DNA of 64,000 bases from Paenibacillus sp. YPG26. Lineage in GTDB: Bacteria; Bacillota; Bacilli; Paenibacillales; Paenibacillaceae. The notes beneath the pieces are model-generated. The model was not told the DNA's origin, searched no databases, and saw only the letters and a list, made by a program, of their open reading frames with translations. The translations under genes and the position numbers were made by a program. Of this stretch, positions 36,719 to 44,642 are shown piece by piece (position 1 is the stretch's first letter; each line of letters begins with the position of its first letter). The stretch spans positions 82,501 to 146,500 of the forward strand of contig NZ_CP084530.1 of the NCBI RefSeq assembly GCF_023704175.1. Direction: 5' to 3'.

Positions 36719-37189
36719 ATGGATAAAGACGCATATTTTAAAAACCTTGAAGAAATCATAACTGACCCAATATTTATCGCCTCTTCAAAGGAAGATATTG
36801 ATGAAGATATCAGTAACAATATGTGGTGCATTTCATTAGAACAAGAATTGGCAAGTCAAATAAATATTAATGATTTTGTGAACTTCCTTAGTTCGGTAAT
36901 AGATAATCGACAAAACCAAATAAGAGCATTAAATGGACAGAATGGAATGACTTTTTATCTTTGGTTTGACTGGATGGCAAGCCAATTGAGGTTTAATTTA
37001 ATTTCTAATATTTATGATAAGCTACCTTTTTGGTGCGAACTTGAATTACTGGATAGAATGGAACCGATAATTGAGGAATTCTTGGCATATCCATTCTTGA
37101 ATGGGCTTCCAAGTGGAGGCTATTCTGATGGATCAGAAGAGAAACCGTATGTATTAAAAGTCTATATAAAGATATTGAATGTGGAGTAA
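36719..37189 (+). CDS. Cassette 5: hypothetical protein, 156 aa
   Basis: Acidic soluble protein with aromatic motifs (TFYLWFDWMASQLRFNL) and no family I can name. ATG 36719 follows CAAGGAGC with good spacing. Single gene between the truncated site at 36641 and site D. Confidence 0.75.
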   Translation: MDKDAYFKNLEEIITDPIFIASSKEDIDEDISNNMWCISLEQELASQININDFVNFLSSVIDNRQNQIRALNGQNGMTFYLWFDWMASQLRFNLISNIYDKLPFWCELELLDRMEPIIEEFLAYPFLNGLPSGGYSDGSEEKPYVLKVYIKILNVE

Positions 37190-37207
37190 TCAGGATGTCC
37201 AAGGCAT

Positions 37208-37354
37208 CCCATAACACCGTATTTACGCTGCAGGGCTATCGCCCCTCGGTTCCCGGATGTATAATAATGGAATAAGCTCAGACAACAAACGCCCCAGCCG
37301 AAGATAAGAGCTATCTAAGGCTGGGGCGTTTTGTGAATACAAGAACGATAATGA
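37208..37354 (+). repeat. attC-like site D with long internal hairpin
   Basis: R'' CCCATAAC; L'' CGTATTTACGCTGCAGG; L' TTGTGAATAC; R' degenerate (CGATAATG). The centre has a near-perfect stem, AACGCCCCAGCC with GGCTGGGGCGTT (37267-37332 region), around AAGATAAGAGCTATCT. The same hairpin recurs in sites N and O. A TGTATAAT hexamer-like block precedes it. Confidence 0.75.
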
Positions 37355-37388
37355 AACCCACTATAACTTACCTTTTGGAGAGCATCCA

Positions 37389-37781
37389 ATGATAAATAGT
37401 CTAGTTGAACTAAGGAATAACGATGAGTGTATTCAAGGAAGCTTTATTTATGCATTACATGAAGAAGATTGTTTTGATGAAAGATTGTATTGGAAATTCT
37501 ATAACTCTGTTTTGGAATTATCTATTTATTTTGGGGACAAGGAGCACGATCCCCAGATCACTAGAATGATAATTCATACACACAACTACTTTTTGAAGTC
37601 GTTGATATGGAGTTATTCGCCTAATGATGCAAGTCGTATTAAGAACTTACCGCATGACAAGTTACATCTTTATGTTGAGAGACTTTGTGTAAGGGTGGAG
37701 TATGGCTATTTTGAAAGACAGATTGTTGACGAAGAAGGTCTTAATGAAGATCTTATGAACCCGTATTACGAACTTAATTGA
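37389..37781 (+). CDS. Cassette 6: hypothetical protein, possibly Imm41-like
   Basis: A 130-residue acidic protein containing GSFIYALHEEDCFDERLYWKF and later SYSPNDASRIKNLP. The combination reminds me of Imm41-type immunity proteins, but I hold that weakly. ATG 37389, with TTTTGGAGAGC just upstream. Single gene between sites D and E. A free-standing immunity gene would fit a cassette array that collects protective functions. Confidence 0.65.
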   Translation: MINSLVELRNNDECIQGSFIYALHEEDCFDERLYWKFYNSVLELSIYFGDKEHDPQITRMIIHTHNYFLKSLIWSYSPNDASRIKNLPHDKLHLYVERLCVRVEYGYFERQIVDEEGLNEDLMNPYYELN

Positions 37782-37807
37782 AAGCATATTCTAAGAAGAG
37801 TAAACAT

Positions 37808-37910
37808 CAGATAACCCCCGCACTCACACTGCGGGCCGCTGTCACATCTCTTGGTCCGCCCCATTGGGGCTTAAGGTTCTCGGCTCCGCGAACACCCAGA
37901 AAGTTACCCC
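37808..37910 (+). repeat. attC-like site E
   Basis: R'' CAGATAAC, R' GTTACCCC, 103 bp. L'' CACTCACACTGCGGGC; L' CCGCGAACACC. Inner GGGGC/GCCCC arms. The R boxes are poorly complementary, so it is more diverged than A-C. Confidence 0.65.
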
Positions 37911-37959
37911 GAAAGCAAGGCAAGTTCTTTCTAATTAATAAATACTGGGAGGGATTACA

Positions 37960-38514
37960 ATGAAGATAGAAGATATATTTAGTGACCTACCTACCCTGGA
38001 AACCGAGCGAACAATTCTCAGGAAGATTGATCTTGAGGATATTCAAGATATTTATGCTTACTGTAGTGATGAAGAAGTATCAAAGTACACAACGTGGGAA
38101 GTTCACAGGAAAATAGAAGATACTAAAGGATTTGTTAATTATGTTCTAGGCAAGTACACCAACTGTCAACTCAGTCCCTGGGGAATCCAAGATAAGAATA
38201 CAGGTAAATTAATAGGCACTTGCGACTATGTGAATTGGGATATTGATAATTATAAGGCTGAAATTGGGTATGCATTGTCTAGGAAACATTGGGGACAGGG
38301 GTATATGACAGAATGCGTAAAAAAATTAATTGAATTTGGATTTGTAAGCATGAATCTGAATCGCATTGAAGCTAAATGTATTCTGGACAATATTGGTTCA
38401 TCCAGAGTTATGGAGAAATCAGGGATGAGACTAGAAGGGATTTTAAAAGAGTACATTTTTAATAAAGGAAATTTTCATGACATAAAAATATACTCCATAA
38501 TTAGGGAAAAGTAA
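37960..38514 (+). CDS. Cassette 7: GNAT acetyltransferase, RimJ/RimL-like
   Basis: A 184-residue acetyltransferase of the subfamily that includes RimJ/RimL: LETERTILRKIDLEDIQDIY at the N terminus, IGYALSRKHWGQGYMTECVK for the acetyl-CoA loop, and CILDNIGSSRVMEKSGMRLEG at the end. Substrate cannot be told. ATG 37960 follows GGGAGGG. Fills the cassette between E and F. Confidence 0.9.
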   Translation: MKIEDIFSDLPTLETERTILRKIDLEDIQDIYAYCSDEEVSKYTTWEVHRKIEDTKGFVNYVLGKYTNCQLSPWGIQDKNTGKLIGTCDYVNWDIDNYKAEIGYALSRKHWGQGYMTECVKKLIEFGFVSMNLNRIEAKCILDNIGSSRVMEKSGMRLEGILKEYIFNKGNFHDIKIYSIIREK

Positions 38515-38546
38515 GTTTAACTGATTAGTTTGAGAAGTCCTTGCCA

Positions 38547-38674
38547 TCGATAACATCGCATTCCCCAGAAGGCCTAACGGCACCTTCGCGTGATAAATTA
38601 CCGGTGAAGCGTATTTGAGCAGCTCACCACCTAACCATAGTACCAACTAGTCGGGAGTGCAGCTACGTTATGTG
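38547..38674 (+). repeat. attC-like site F
   Basis: R'' TCGATAAC, R' GTTATGTG, 128 bp. L'' CGCATTCC; L' GGGAGTGCAG. Cassette-7 ends share GCAAGG with CCTTGC just outside the core. Confidence 0.7.
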
Positions 38675-38726
38675 TAATTTGCAGATCCTTTTCTTTAATG
38701 CTTTTCCTAAGAAAGGTAGACATCGA

Positions 38727-39257
38727 ATGTTATCCTTATTACTAATTGTAGTTATTCTAATTATTCTTATGATTAAAAGACCTATATCGATTAAATCTTC
38801 TAAAATATTTTTATATTTGTCTAAATTATCATGGTATCAGAATCCATTCCTATGTGGTCTATTTGTTTCACTCGTGAATTTAATTCTATTTATATCTGTA
38901 ATCGGGTTATCTCTTTTATCAGTATTACTAAGTCTTGGATTTGTATGGATGCTTTTTCCTATTTTGGGTGTCGTAATAAATATATGGTTCTGGATACAGG
39001 TAGGAATGACATGGGGAGACCAAAATGAGGGAAGAATAGTAACTGCGTTAATTGGAGGTGCATTTTATTGGGTCGTATTTTTATTTTTTATTTATAGGTA
39101 TGTTACGCTAACTCCCCAATTTGAAGGTGACGATACTTTTATGACGGCTATTGGCTTATTTATGGGGATACTTATTTCTTTTATAGCTGGGGTATTATGC
39201 ATTTGGGCAATATTATATTGTTCAAGATTAATCAATAAAGACAGTAACTATGCCTAA
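38727..39257 (+). CDS. Cassette 8: multi-pass membrane protein
   Basis: About 176 residues with four to five strongly hydrophobic segments (near 3-16, 42-62, 66-85, 100-120 and 140-165). No family recognised. ATG 38727 after AAGAAAGG is preferred to upstream ATG 38670, which falls inside the attC-like site F. The stop codon is immediately next to site G. Confidence 0.7.
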   Translation: MLSLLLIVVILIILMIKRPISIKSSKIFLYLSKLSWYQNPFLCGLFVSLVNLILFISVIGLSLLSVLLSLGFVWMLFPILGVVINIWFWIQVGMTWGDQNEGRIVTALIGGAFYWVVFLFFIYRYVTLTPQFEGDDTFMTAIGLFMGILISFIAGVLCIWAILYCSRLINKDSNYA

Positions 39258-39320
39258 CATCATATTCATGTATCGCAAACTTACGGGAGTGAGAATTGTT
39301 ATATACAACAACGTTAAGTG
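39251..39320 (+). repeat. attC-like site G (short)
   Basis: R'' TGCCTAAC, R' GTTAAGTG, only 70 bp. L'' CATATTCATGTATCGC; L' GTTATATACAACAAC. The variable central stem is nearly missing. Confidence 0.6.
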
Positions 39321-39406
39321 AAATTTGATTTAGTGAAAGAAAGTGGTAATTGGTCTAGGAAAAGCGGGATTTGTAATTGAGAGAATGATTGAGCAAACTG
39401 ATGAGA
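39321..39406 (+). other. Gene-less mini-cassette or cassette remnant
   Basis: About 90 bp between R' of site G and R'' of site H. A short open frame reads VVIGLGKAGFVIERMIEQTD and runs on into the site, but lacks a ribosome site. It may be a decayed cassette. Confidence 0.4.
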
Positions 39407-39588
39407 CGATAACAGCGATATGGCCAAGAGAGCTAAGATGATACCTGTAACTTCCGTTCGGCAGAGGTATCTCGGAGGAAGCGGTAGCAACCGGATAACC
39501 CTGCACTGGCTAAGTCCTCGTGGGTCTTGCAATCCATAAGCAAGTGAAAGTTCATGGATACAACAACGTTAGACGAAATCGTTAGACA
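39407..39588 (+). repeat. attC-like site H with doubled core
   Basis: R'' ACGATAAC; L' GTTCATGGATAC; R' GTTAGACG at 39568-39575, with a second GTTAGACA 13 bases later at 39581-39588. The doubling of GTTAGAC-AAATC could record a tandem insertion or slippage. Confidence 0.6.
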
Positions 39589-39611
39589 AAATCAGAAGAA
39601 AGGCTTAAAAA

Positions 39612-40181
39612 ATGAAATCAGAACACCATTTCACAGATAGTCTCGAATACTTGTCTCATGGGAGTACAAGACAGAAGGAAGTATATCAAATACTTACTGA
39701 GCTTAATATCTACGAAATGCTTAGCGACTTCTCACCAATTCTTGTTGGGACGATCCCTATACAAATAGATATTCCTGATAGTGATCTAGACATCATCTGT
39801 GAAGTTTATGACTTCAAAAGCTTTGGAGATCTACTGGATAGACATTTTAAGTCAATGAATCAATATAGTTCTTCGATTAAGACGGTAAATGAAGTGCCAA
39901 GAATCGTATGTAACTTCGAGTATAAGGGTTGGTTGATTGAAATATTTGGTCAACCAGTACCAACTCAAATGCAGAATGGATATAGGCATATGATAGTCGA
40001 GAATCGTATACTTGCCATTTGTGGGGACAAATGCAGACTTAAAATAAGAAACTTGAAAAAGTTAGGATTAAAGACTGAACCAGCATTTGGTGTATATCTA
40101 AATCTCAATGGTAATCCATATGATGTTCTCTTAGAAATGTACGAATGGAATGAGCAAAAACTAAAAAAATATTTGAGATGA
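39612..40181 (+). CDS. Cassette 9: DUF4269 nucleotidyltransferase-fold protein
   Basis: A 189-residue protein with the DUF4269 hallmarks: LVGTIPIQIDIPDSDLDIIC (S-D-L-D acidic pair of the nucleotidyltransferase fold), WLIEIFGQPVPTQMQNGYRHM, and KKLGLKTEPAFGVYLNLNGNPYDVLLEM. Function unknown; likely transfers a nucleotide or is a relic of such an enzyme. ATG 39612 follows AGAAAGG. Confidence 0.88.
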   Translation: MKSEHHFTDSLEYLSHGSTRQKEVYQILTELNIYEMLSDFSPILVGTIPIQIDIPDSDLDIICEVYDFKSFGDLLDRHFKSMNQYSSSIKTVNEVPRIVCNFEYKGWLIEIFGQPVPTQMQNGYRHMIVENRILAICGDKCRLKIRNLKKLGLKTEPAFGVYLNLNGNPYDVLLEMYEWNEQKLKKYLR

Positions 40182-40190
40182 TTGCAGATA

Positions 40191-40277
40191 CACATTAGCA
40201 CCACCCAACTGCATCGCGGCCATTCACTACGTTTGCTTAAGGTGGTGGAGACGTCGTGAACACGAAAAAGTAGCTGA
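40191..40277 (+). repeat. attC-like site I (degenerate)
   Basis: ACATTAGCACCACCC on the left and GTAGCTGAAATG on the right, with L'' CTGCATCGCGG and L' CGTCGTGAACAC. R'' and R' have lost the AAC/GTT identity. GCTTAAGGTGGTGG pairs loosely with CACCACC. Confidence 0.5.
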
Positions 40278-40340
40278 AATGTGACAGGTCAAGTCTACGA
40301 AAACTATAAAAGAAGAATGAAAAGCGTAGGAGAGTGAATC

Positions 40341-40727
40341 ATGAAGGTTGCACATATAACAAGTATTATATGTAGTTTAATAATTGGTACTTCGTTAATC
40401 ATAGGTTGTTTGATAATTTCAACGAAAGATGTAACGGAAACTAAACAGGAATTAACTATTGCAAAAGAACAAGAGAAGTTCACTAACTCACCTTTACTTA
40501 ATATAAAACAAGCAGCTGAGTATCTTAATCTTAAAGAAGAACAAGTAACATATATTATCCAATCGGAACAGAATACATTAAATACGATGGGATCATTTAC
40601 AGGTGAGAGGTTTCCATATTTTAAAATCAATAACGAAATATTTATTAGTAAAACTGATTTGACAAAATGGTTAAAGGACGTTACTACACAGAGAAGAGAA
40701 TATACGGAAGGACTCGCAGTACATTAA
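40341..40727 (+). CDS. Cassette 10: membrane-anchored protein with excisionase-like HTH
   Basis: A 128-residue protein. One N-terminal transmembrane helix (about 5-28) is followed by a short linker and then an HTH_17-like domain: LLNIKQAAEYLNLKEEQVTYIIQSE, then FPYFKINNEIFISKTDLTKWLKD. Such domains usually bind DNA in excisionases, and a membrane tether is unexpected. ATG 40341 follows AGGAGAG. Possible roles are sensing or anchoring of DNA; neither is shown. Confidence 0.75.
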   Translation: MKVAHITSIICSLIIGTSLIIGCLIISTKDVTETKQELTIAKEQEKFTNSPLLNIKQAAEYLNLKEEQVTYIIQSEQNTLNTMGSFTGERFPYFKINNEIFISKTDLTKWLKDVTTQRREYTEGLAVH

Positions 40728-40764
40728 AAAGTTCTGTAAAAGTTGATTCGAGAGGATCGCACAT

Positions 40765-40914
40765 CACATAACACCATATTCACGCATCGGCAAACGGGCC
40801 CCGTAACACCAGGTTGTTTCTGAGGAATTAGAAGCAGCCGGACAACCCTGAACTGGCTAAGTCCTTCGGACATGGGGCATGCGGTGAGGATTAGTGATAC
40901 AACAAAGTTAGAGG
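40765..40914 (+). repeat. attC-like site J
   Basis: R'' CACATAAC, R' GTTAGAGG, 150 bp. L'' CATATTCACGCATCGG; L' GGATTAGTGATAC. Inner ACCCTGAACTGGCTAAGTCC block is shared with sites C and H. Confidence 0.75.
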
Positions 40915-41011
40915 AAGCCATCGCAGAATAAATTCCTAGAAACATTTAAAAATAGTTAATCAATAATACTGATGGGTACAAAAACCAATAAGTCACTGGA
41001 GGCAAACTATA

Positions 41012-41362
41012 ATGACCCCTATTTTAAACCAAATCGGTACTGTATTTATACCTGTAAGCAACATCGAGAAGGCACGTGATTGGTATTGTGATATATTGGG
41101 ACTTCCTGTCGACAGAGAGATACTATATGGACATTTGTATGTGGTGCCTATGAATGGAACTGGGATTGTTTTAGATAGCAAAATCTATTCAGAAGATAAT
41201 ATATTTAGGACTCCCGCATTTCACTTGAACACTAATAATATTGAAGAAGCTTATGAGTTTATGAAGTCAAAGAATGTGAACCTAACTACACAAATAGAAC
41301 ACAATCAGTGGTTTAACTTTAAAGACCCAGATGGAAATCAGTTAATGGTATGTAAGTGCTAA
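41012..41362 (+). CDS. Cassette 11: VOC family protein (glyoxalase fold)
   Basis: A 116-residue single-module VOC protein: IGTVFIPVSNIEKARDWYCDILGLPV at the N terminus and WFNFKDPDGNQLMVCKC at the C terminus. The family includes metal-dependent dioxygenases, isomerases and drug-binding proteins; the metal ligands cannot be assigned securely. ATG 41012 follows TGGAGG. Confidence 0.9.
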   Translation: MTPILNQIGTVFIPVSNIEKARDWYCDILGLPVDREILYGHLYVVPMNGTGIVLDSKIYSEDNIFRTPAFHLNTNNIEEAYEFMKSKNVNLTTQIEHNQWFNFKDPDGNQLMVCKC

Positions 41363-41426
41363 AACAATTTGATAGAAGTGTAAATAGATAAATTAGTTTT
41401 CATAAGTAATTAGAAGGCGATGGCAA

Positions 41427-41599
41427 CATCCAATACCGTATTCACGCATCGGGCCGACTTCGTCGACCTTTGGTCCGCCAGATAGATTTAGGGGAAGTGG
41501 AATCAGGCGGATACACCTATGGGTTAACTGCACTGACGCACAGCCGACCACTCTGTGAGCTCAAGTCTCTCGGCGTCGTGAATACGGTAACGTTGGATG
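41427..41599 (+). repeat. attC-like site K
   Basis: R'' CATCCAAT, R' GTTGGATG, 173 bp. L'' CGTATTCACGCATCGGG; L' GTCGTGAATACGG. Cassette-11 ends share GCCATCGC with GCGATGGC, eight bases beyond the core. Confidence 0.8.
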
Positions 41600-41623
41600 A
41601 AATGACGGAATTTTATCTGAAAG

Positions 41624-42628
41624 TTGGTGCTCCTTTCGTTGTTTGAATTTAGTAGAATCAATACTAATGCTTTTGATGATCTTAATGAATACGTTATGAA
41701 GATTAAGAAGATTATATCTGCAACAGCAGCTTCAACCTATATTATCCATCATGATCGGATCGTGAATGAATGGTATTCCGGACTTCATGATACTAGCACA
41801 AACAGTCGGTTGGTTGATGAGAAATCCCAATTTAACATTGCTTCTATAAGAAAGACTTATTTGGGTTTTGCGGTAAGTCTAGCAATTTATGAAGGAAGAA
41901 TAAAAAGTCTAGATGACCCTGTTAGTGCTTATTGGAATGATATTGATAGCACGGTAACTATTCGCCATTTGTTAACACATACTCATGGTTTGGACAGCCA
42001 AAACAAATGTTTGTTTCCTCCGGGAACTTCGTGGAGCTATAACAATTCCGGTGTGAGTCTGCTAATAAAAATCATTCAAAAGTTATATGGAATACCATTA
42101 TCTGAATTATTAGAAGAACGGGTATTTTCACCTTGTGGATTTACGAGCACAGGTTGGAGAAAGAAAGAATCTGAACGGTTGGTTTGGATAAATGAAGAAT
42201 ATGTTGATGATCAAGGCAACGAGCCGAACTTATTTGTAAGTACGAAGGAACTGGCTTACTGGGGTTATTTACATATGAATAAAGGTTCCTTTAATGGTAA
42301 GCAAATCATTCCTCAAGGTGTATTTGAGCAAGCAACTACAATCATCAGTCCCCAAAGCTTAACGAAAGAATTGCCTCGTAGTGGATTTTTCTGGTCTGTA
42401 CAGGATGAACCGCGCTTAAAGGCAGAATTAGGTGATAAGTTGCCGAGAGGCTCGTATCAGTCTTTAGGTATAACTGGCTGTGTATGTCTTGTTATCCCTA
42501 CATATAAAACTGTTGCAATCAGAATGTATAATCAGATTGAACCGAATCCCAATAATTACGATTATATAACTGATATAAAAACATTTGGCAACCTATTATG
42601 CAGATGTATAGAAAAGTTTCGCATGTGA
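41624..42628 (+). CDS. Cassette 12: beta-lactamase-fold serine hydrolase
   Basis: A 334-residue protein of the class C beta-lactamase/esterase/DD-peptidase superfamily (PF00144). Motifs: SIRK (SxxK) in FNIASIRKTYLGFAV, YNN (YxN-type) in SWSYNNSGVSLL, and RHLLTHTHGL. No signal peptide is evident, so a cytosolic esterase-like role is more likely than antibiotic hydrolysis. The TTG start at 41624 has no strong ribosome site; later in-frame starts are possible. Confidence 0.88.
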   Translation: MVLLSLFEFSRINTNAFDDLNEYVMKIKKIISATAASTYIIHHDRIVNEWYSGLHDTSTNSRLVDEKSQFNIASIRKTYLGFAVSLAIYEGRIKSLDDPVSAYWNDIDSTVTIRHLLTHTHGLDSQNKCLFPPGTSWSYNNSGVSLLIKIIQKLYGIPLSELLEERVFSPCGFTSTGWRKKESERLVWINEEYVDDQGNEPNLFVSTKELAYWGYLHMNKGSFNGKQIIPQGVFEQATTIISPQSLTKELPRSGFFWSVQDEPRLKAELGDKLPRGSYQSLGITGCVCLVIPTYKTVAIRMYNQIEPNPNNYDYITDIKTFGNLLCRCIEKFRM

Positions 42629-42648
42629 TTGTAGGATGTCGATTACTT

Positions 42649-42785
42649 CAGCTAACGATGCATTCACGCTGCGGGGCTTACGCCCTTTGGTCGTCCGAGT
42701 ATAATTACCGACTAACCGCATCGCTTCCTGCTCCTGATGGAGCCTTAAGACGGGGGACATCGGGAGTAGAAGAGCATTATATGCA
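42649..42785 (+). repeat. attC-like site L
   Basis: R'' CAGCTAAC; L'' TGCATTCACGCTGCGGGGC; R' altered to CATTATATGC (GTT to ATT). Inner GGAGCCTTAAGACGGGGGAC arm. Cassette-12 ends pair with G-U tolerance (GTTGGATGAAATGA against the complement of TTACTTCAGCTAAC). Confidence 0.7.
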
Positions 42786-42828
42786 ATACCCCGAAACCCT
42801 TTTATTGTGGGAACAGAGGAGTGGTGAA

Positions 42829-43479
42829 TTGATTAAAGCAGTAGTCTTCGATCTCGATGGAACACTATTGGACCGAGATACCTCTCTAAAACAATTTGTT
42901 TTGAATCAACACGATCGAATAGAAGCTTTACACTCAGTCGATAAAGTTGAATATGCAGCTCGATTTATTGAGTTGGACAGCAAAGGCTATATCTGGAAGG
43001 ACAAGGTGTACTTTTCTCTTATTAATGAATATAGAATTAGTGGAGTTTCTGCGGATGATCTGTTAGCAGATTATATAAAGAATTTTAGGTATCATTGTAC
43101 TCCGTTTCCAAATCTAAAGCAGTTGTTAGACTTTATTACTTCCAAAGAGGTTAGGATAGCTATGATTACGAATGGGTTTGGTGATTTTCAACTAGGCAAT
43201 GTTGACGCTTTAGGGATCAGTGACTATTTTGAGTTCATCATGGTATCGGAGCTTGAGGGAATCAGGAAACCGGATGAAGAGATTTTTAGGAGAGCGCTTA
43301 GCAGGCTAGGTATTAAAGCTTCTGAAGCCATCTATGTAGGAGATCATCCTGATAACGATGTAAAAGCAAGTATGCGTGCCGGGATGAAGGGAATCTGGAA
43401 GTCAGATTCGTATTATAAGGACGATTTTAATCGTGATGGGGTTATATACGATTTACTGGACTTAAAGAGTCTCTTGTAG
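42829..43479 (+). CDS. Cassette 13: HAD-superfamily hydrolase
   Basis: A 216-residue phosphatase-like protein. Motif I is VVFDLDGTLLDRDT, motif II ITNGFGDFQ, motif III Lys in GIRKPDEEIF, and motif IV VGDHPDNDVKA. A helical cap of about 70 residues places it in subfamily I. TTG 42829 follows GAGGAGTGG; the frame extends upstream through site L, where no start is credible. Confidence 0.9.
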   Translation: MIKAVVFDLDGTLLDRDTSLKQFVLNQHDRIEALHSVDKVEYAARFIELDSKGYIWKDKVYFSLINEYRISGVSADDLLADYIKNFRYHCTPFPNLKQLLDFITSKEVRIAMITNGFGDFQLGNVDALGISDYFEFIMVSELEGIRKPDEEIFRRALSRLGIKASEAIYVGDHPDNDVKASMRAGMKGIWKSDSYYKDDFNRDGVIYDLLDLKSLL

Positions 43480-43504
43480 GTTGATTTGGTGAAGTGGGGT
43501 GCAT

Positions 43505-43651
43505 CATATAAGGCCGCATTCACGCATCGGGCTGCAGTTACGTCTCTTAGTCCGCATACAGGAATTTCAAAGAGGTTGAACCAGACCCTGCACTGGTTAA
43601 ACACACTGTGGCCGTTCTCTTCGGCCCTTGAAACTGCAGCAACATTATACG
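43505..43651 (+). repeat. attC-like site M
   Basis: R'' CATATAAG (AAC changed to AAG), R' CATTATACG, 147 bp. L'' CGCATTCACGCATCGGG; L' AAACTGCAGCAAC. Cassette-13 ends share TTATATG and ACCCC with GGGGT. Confidence 0.7.
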
Positions 43652-43724
43652 ACATACTTCTAATGCCTTTCAGTGCTTAAATATAAAAGAACCGTGATAT
43701 ACTTTTATTGGAGGTGGAAAGTTA

Positions 43725-44015
43725 ATGTCAATTCATTCATTGATTGAATCGAATCATAATACAATACTTAATATAGCCAAATCGAATGGGGCAAAGAAAA
43801 TTAGCTTATTCGGTTCTGCTGCTCGAGGAGAAGATCATGCAGAGAGTGATATTGACTTTTTAATTGAATTTGAGGAGAATAGGTCTCTTTTTGACTTAAT
43901 AAGGCTTAAGAATCAACTAGAGGATCTTTTAAATAAACCAGTAGACATCGTAACGGAGAATTCAGTCCATTGGAAGATGAAGGATCATATTTTAAGCGAG
44001 GCCATACAATTATGA
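43725..44015 (+). CDS. mntA: Cassette 14a: MntA-type nucleotidyltransferase antitoxin
   Basis: A 96-residue minimal nucleotidyltransferase: FGSAARGEDHAESDIDFLI with Gly30-Ser31 and Asp42/Asp44. In characterised HepT/MntA pairs this enzyme adds AMP to a tyrosine of the HEPN toxin. ATG 43725 follows GGAGGTGG. Its stop overlaps the start of the toxin gene (ATGA), giving coupled translation. Confidence 0.92.
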   Translation: MSIHSLIESNHNTILNIAKSNGAKKISLFGSAARGEDHAESDIDFLIEFEENRSLFDLIRLKNQLEDLLNKPVDIVTENSVHWKMKDHILSEAIQL

Positions 44016-44341
44016 GGGATGATAAAGTCTATCTAACCCATGTGCTAGAATGCATTCAGTATATATTTGAATATACACAAACGGGGAAAGAAGAGTTTTT
44101 TAAACAAAGAATAATTCAGGACGCAGTAGTCAGAAATCTTGAGATTATTGGAGAAGCAACAAAGAATATTTCAAAAGAATTTAGAAGTCAAAATCCAGAC
44201 ATCCCGTGGCGTGAAATGGCAGGCTTACGGGATGTTTTAATTCATGACTATTTTGGCGTAGATAACCATATTGTATGGAGCGTTGTAAAGAACGAATTGC
44301 CTGGATTACTAAAACAAATTGAAGAGCTTTTGAAAGCATAA
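44012..44341 (+). CDS. hepT: Cassette 14b: HepT-type HEPN RNase toxin
   Basis: A 109-residue HEPN protein with the active motif R73-x4-H78-x-Y80 in LRDVLIHDYFGV; Tyr80 is the residue AMPylated by MntA in studied systems. It starts at ATG 44012 overlapping the mntA stop by one reading step. Toxin-antitoxin pairs are common in cassette arrays and are thought to limit cassette loss. Confidence 0.92.
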   Translation: MRDDKVYLTHVLECIQYIFEYTQTGKEEFFKQRIIQDAVVRNLEIIGEATKNISKEFRSQNPDIPWREMAGLRDVLIHDYFGVDNHIVWSVVKNELPGLLKQIEELLKA

Positions 44342-44371
44342 CTCGAAGAAGAGAGGTACATCGTGCATCGC

Positions 44372-44608
44372 GGTCGCCCTTCGTGCTTAAGGGGGGAGTA
44401 GCGTAAACACAAAAAACCGTATTCACGCTGCAGGCTATCACCTCTCGATTACGAAGTGTATAATCATGGAAGAAGCTCAGACAACAAACGACCCAGCCTA
44501 AGATAAGAGCTATCTAAGGCTGGGTCGTTTGTTGATGGCATTTTACAAGAAATCGGTGAGAGAAAGTTAAGATCCACTTGGACATTGTGAATTTGATAAC
44601 GTTATACG
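44372..44608 (+). repeat. Composite attC-like site N with long hairpin
   Basis: Two site fragments are fused. A left piece (GTGCATCGCGGTCGCCC to GTAAACACAAAA, 44364-44416) lacks R''. A second piece has L'' CGTATTCACGCTGCAGG, the repeated hairpin AACGACCCAGCC/GGCTGGGTCGTT (about 44484-44533) and R' GTTATACG at 44601-44608. A TGTATAAT block precedes the hairpin. This fills the gap 44342-44642. Confidence 0.65.
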
Positions 44609-44642
44609 CTATACCTGAAACTGAAGGAGGAAAGCGATATAC

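Noticed and set aside
37778..37963. 61-codon open frame across site E
   Set aside because: It reads through the palindrome, has no ribosome site and no protein-like pattern.
41624..42628. Beta-lactamase resistance gene
   Set aside because: The fold is that of class C-like hydrolases, but there is no signal peptide and the family is mostly esterases and peptidases, so antibiotic resistance is not claimed.
43486..43680. 64-codon open frame across site M
   Set aside because: Same reason: it is the recombination-site palindrome read as codons.
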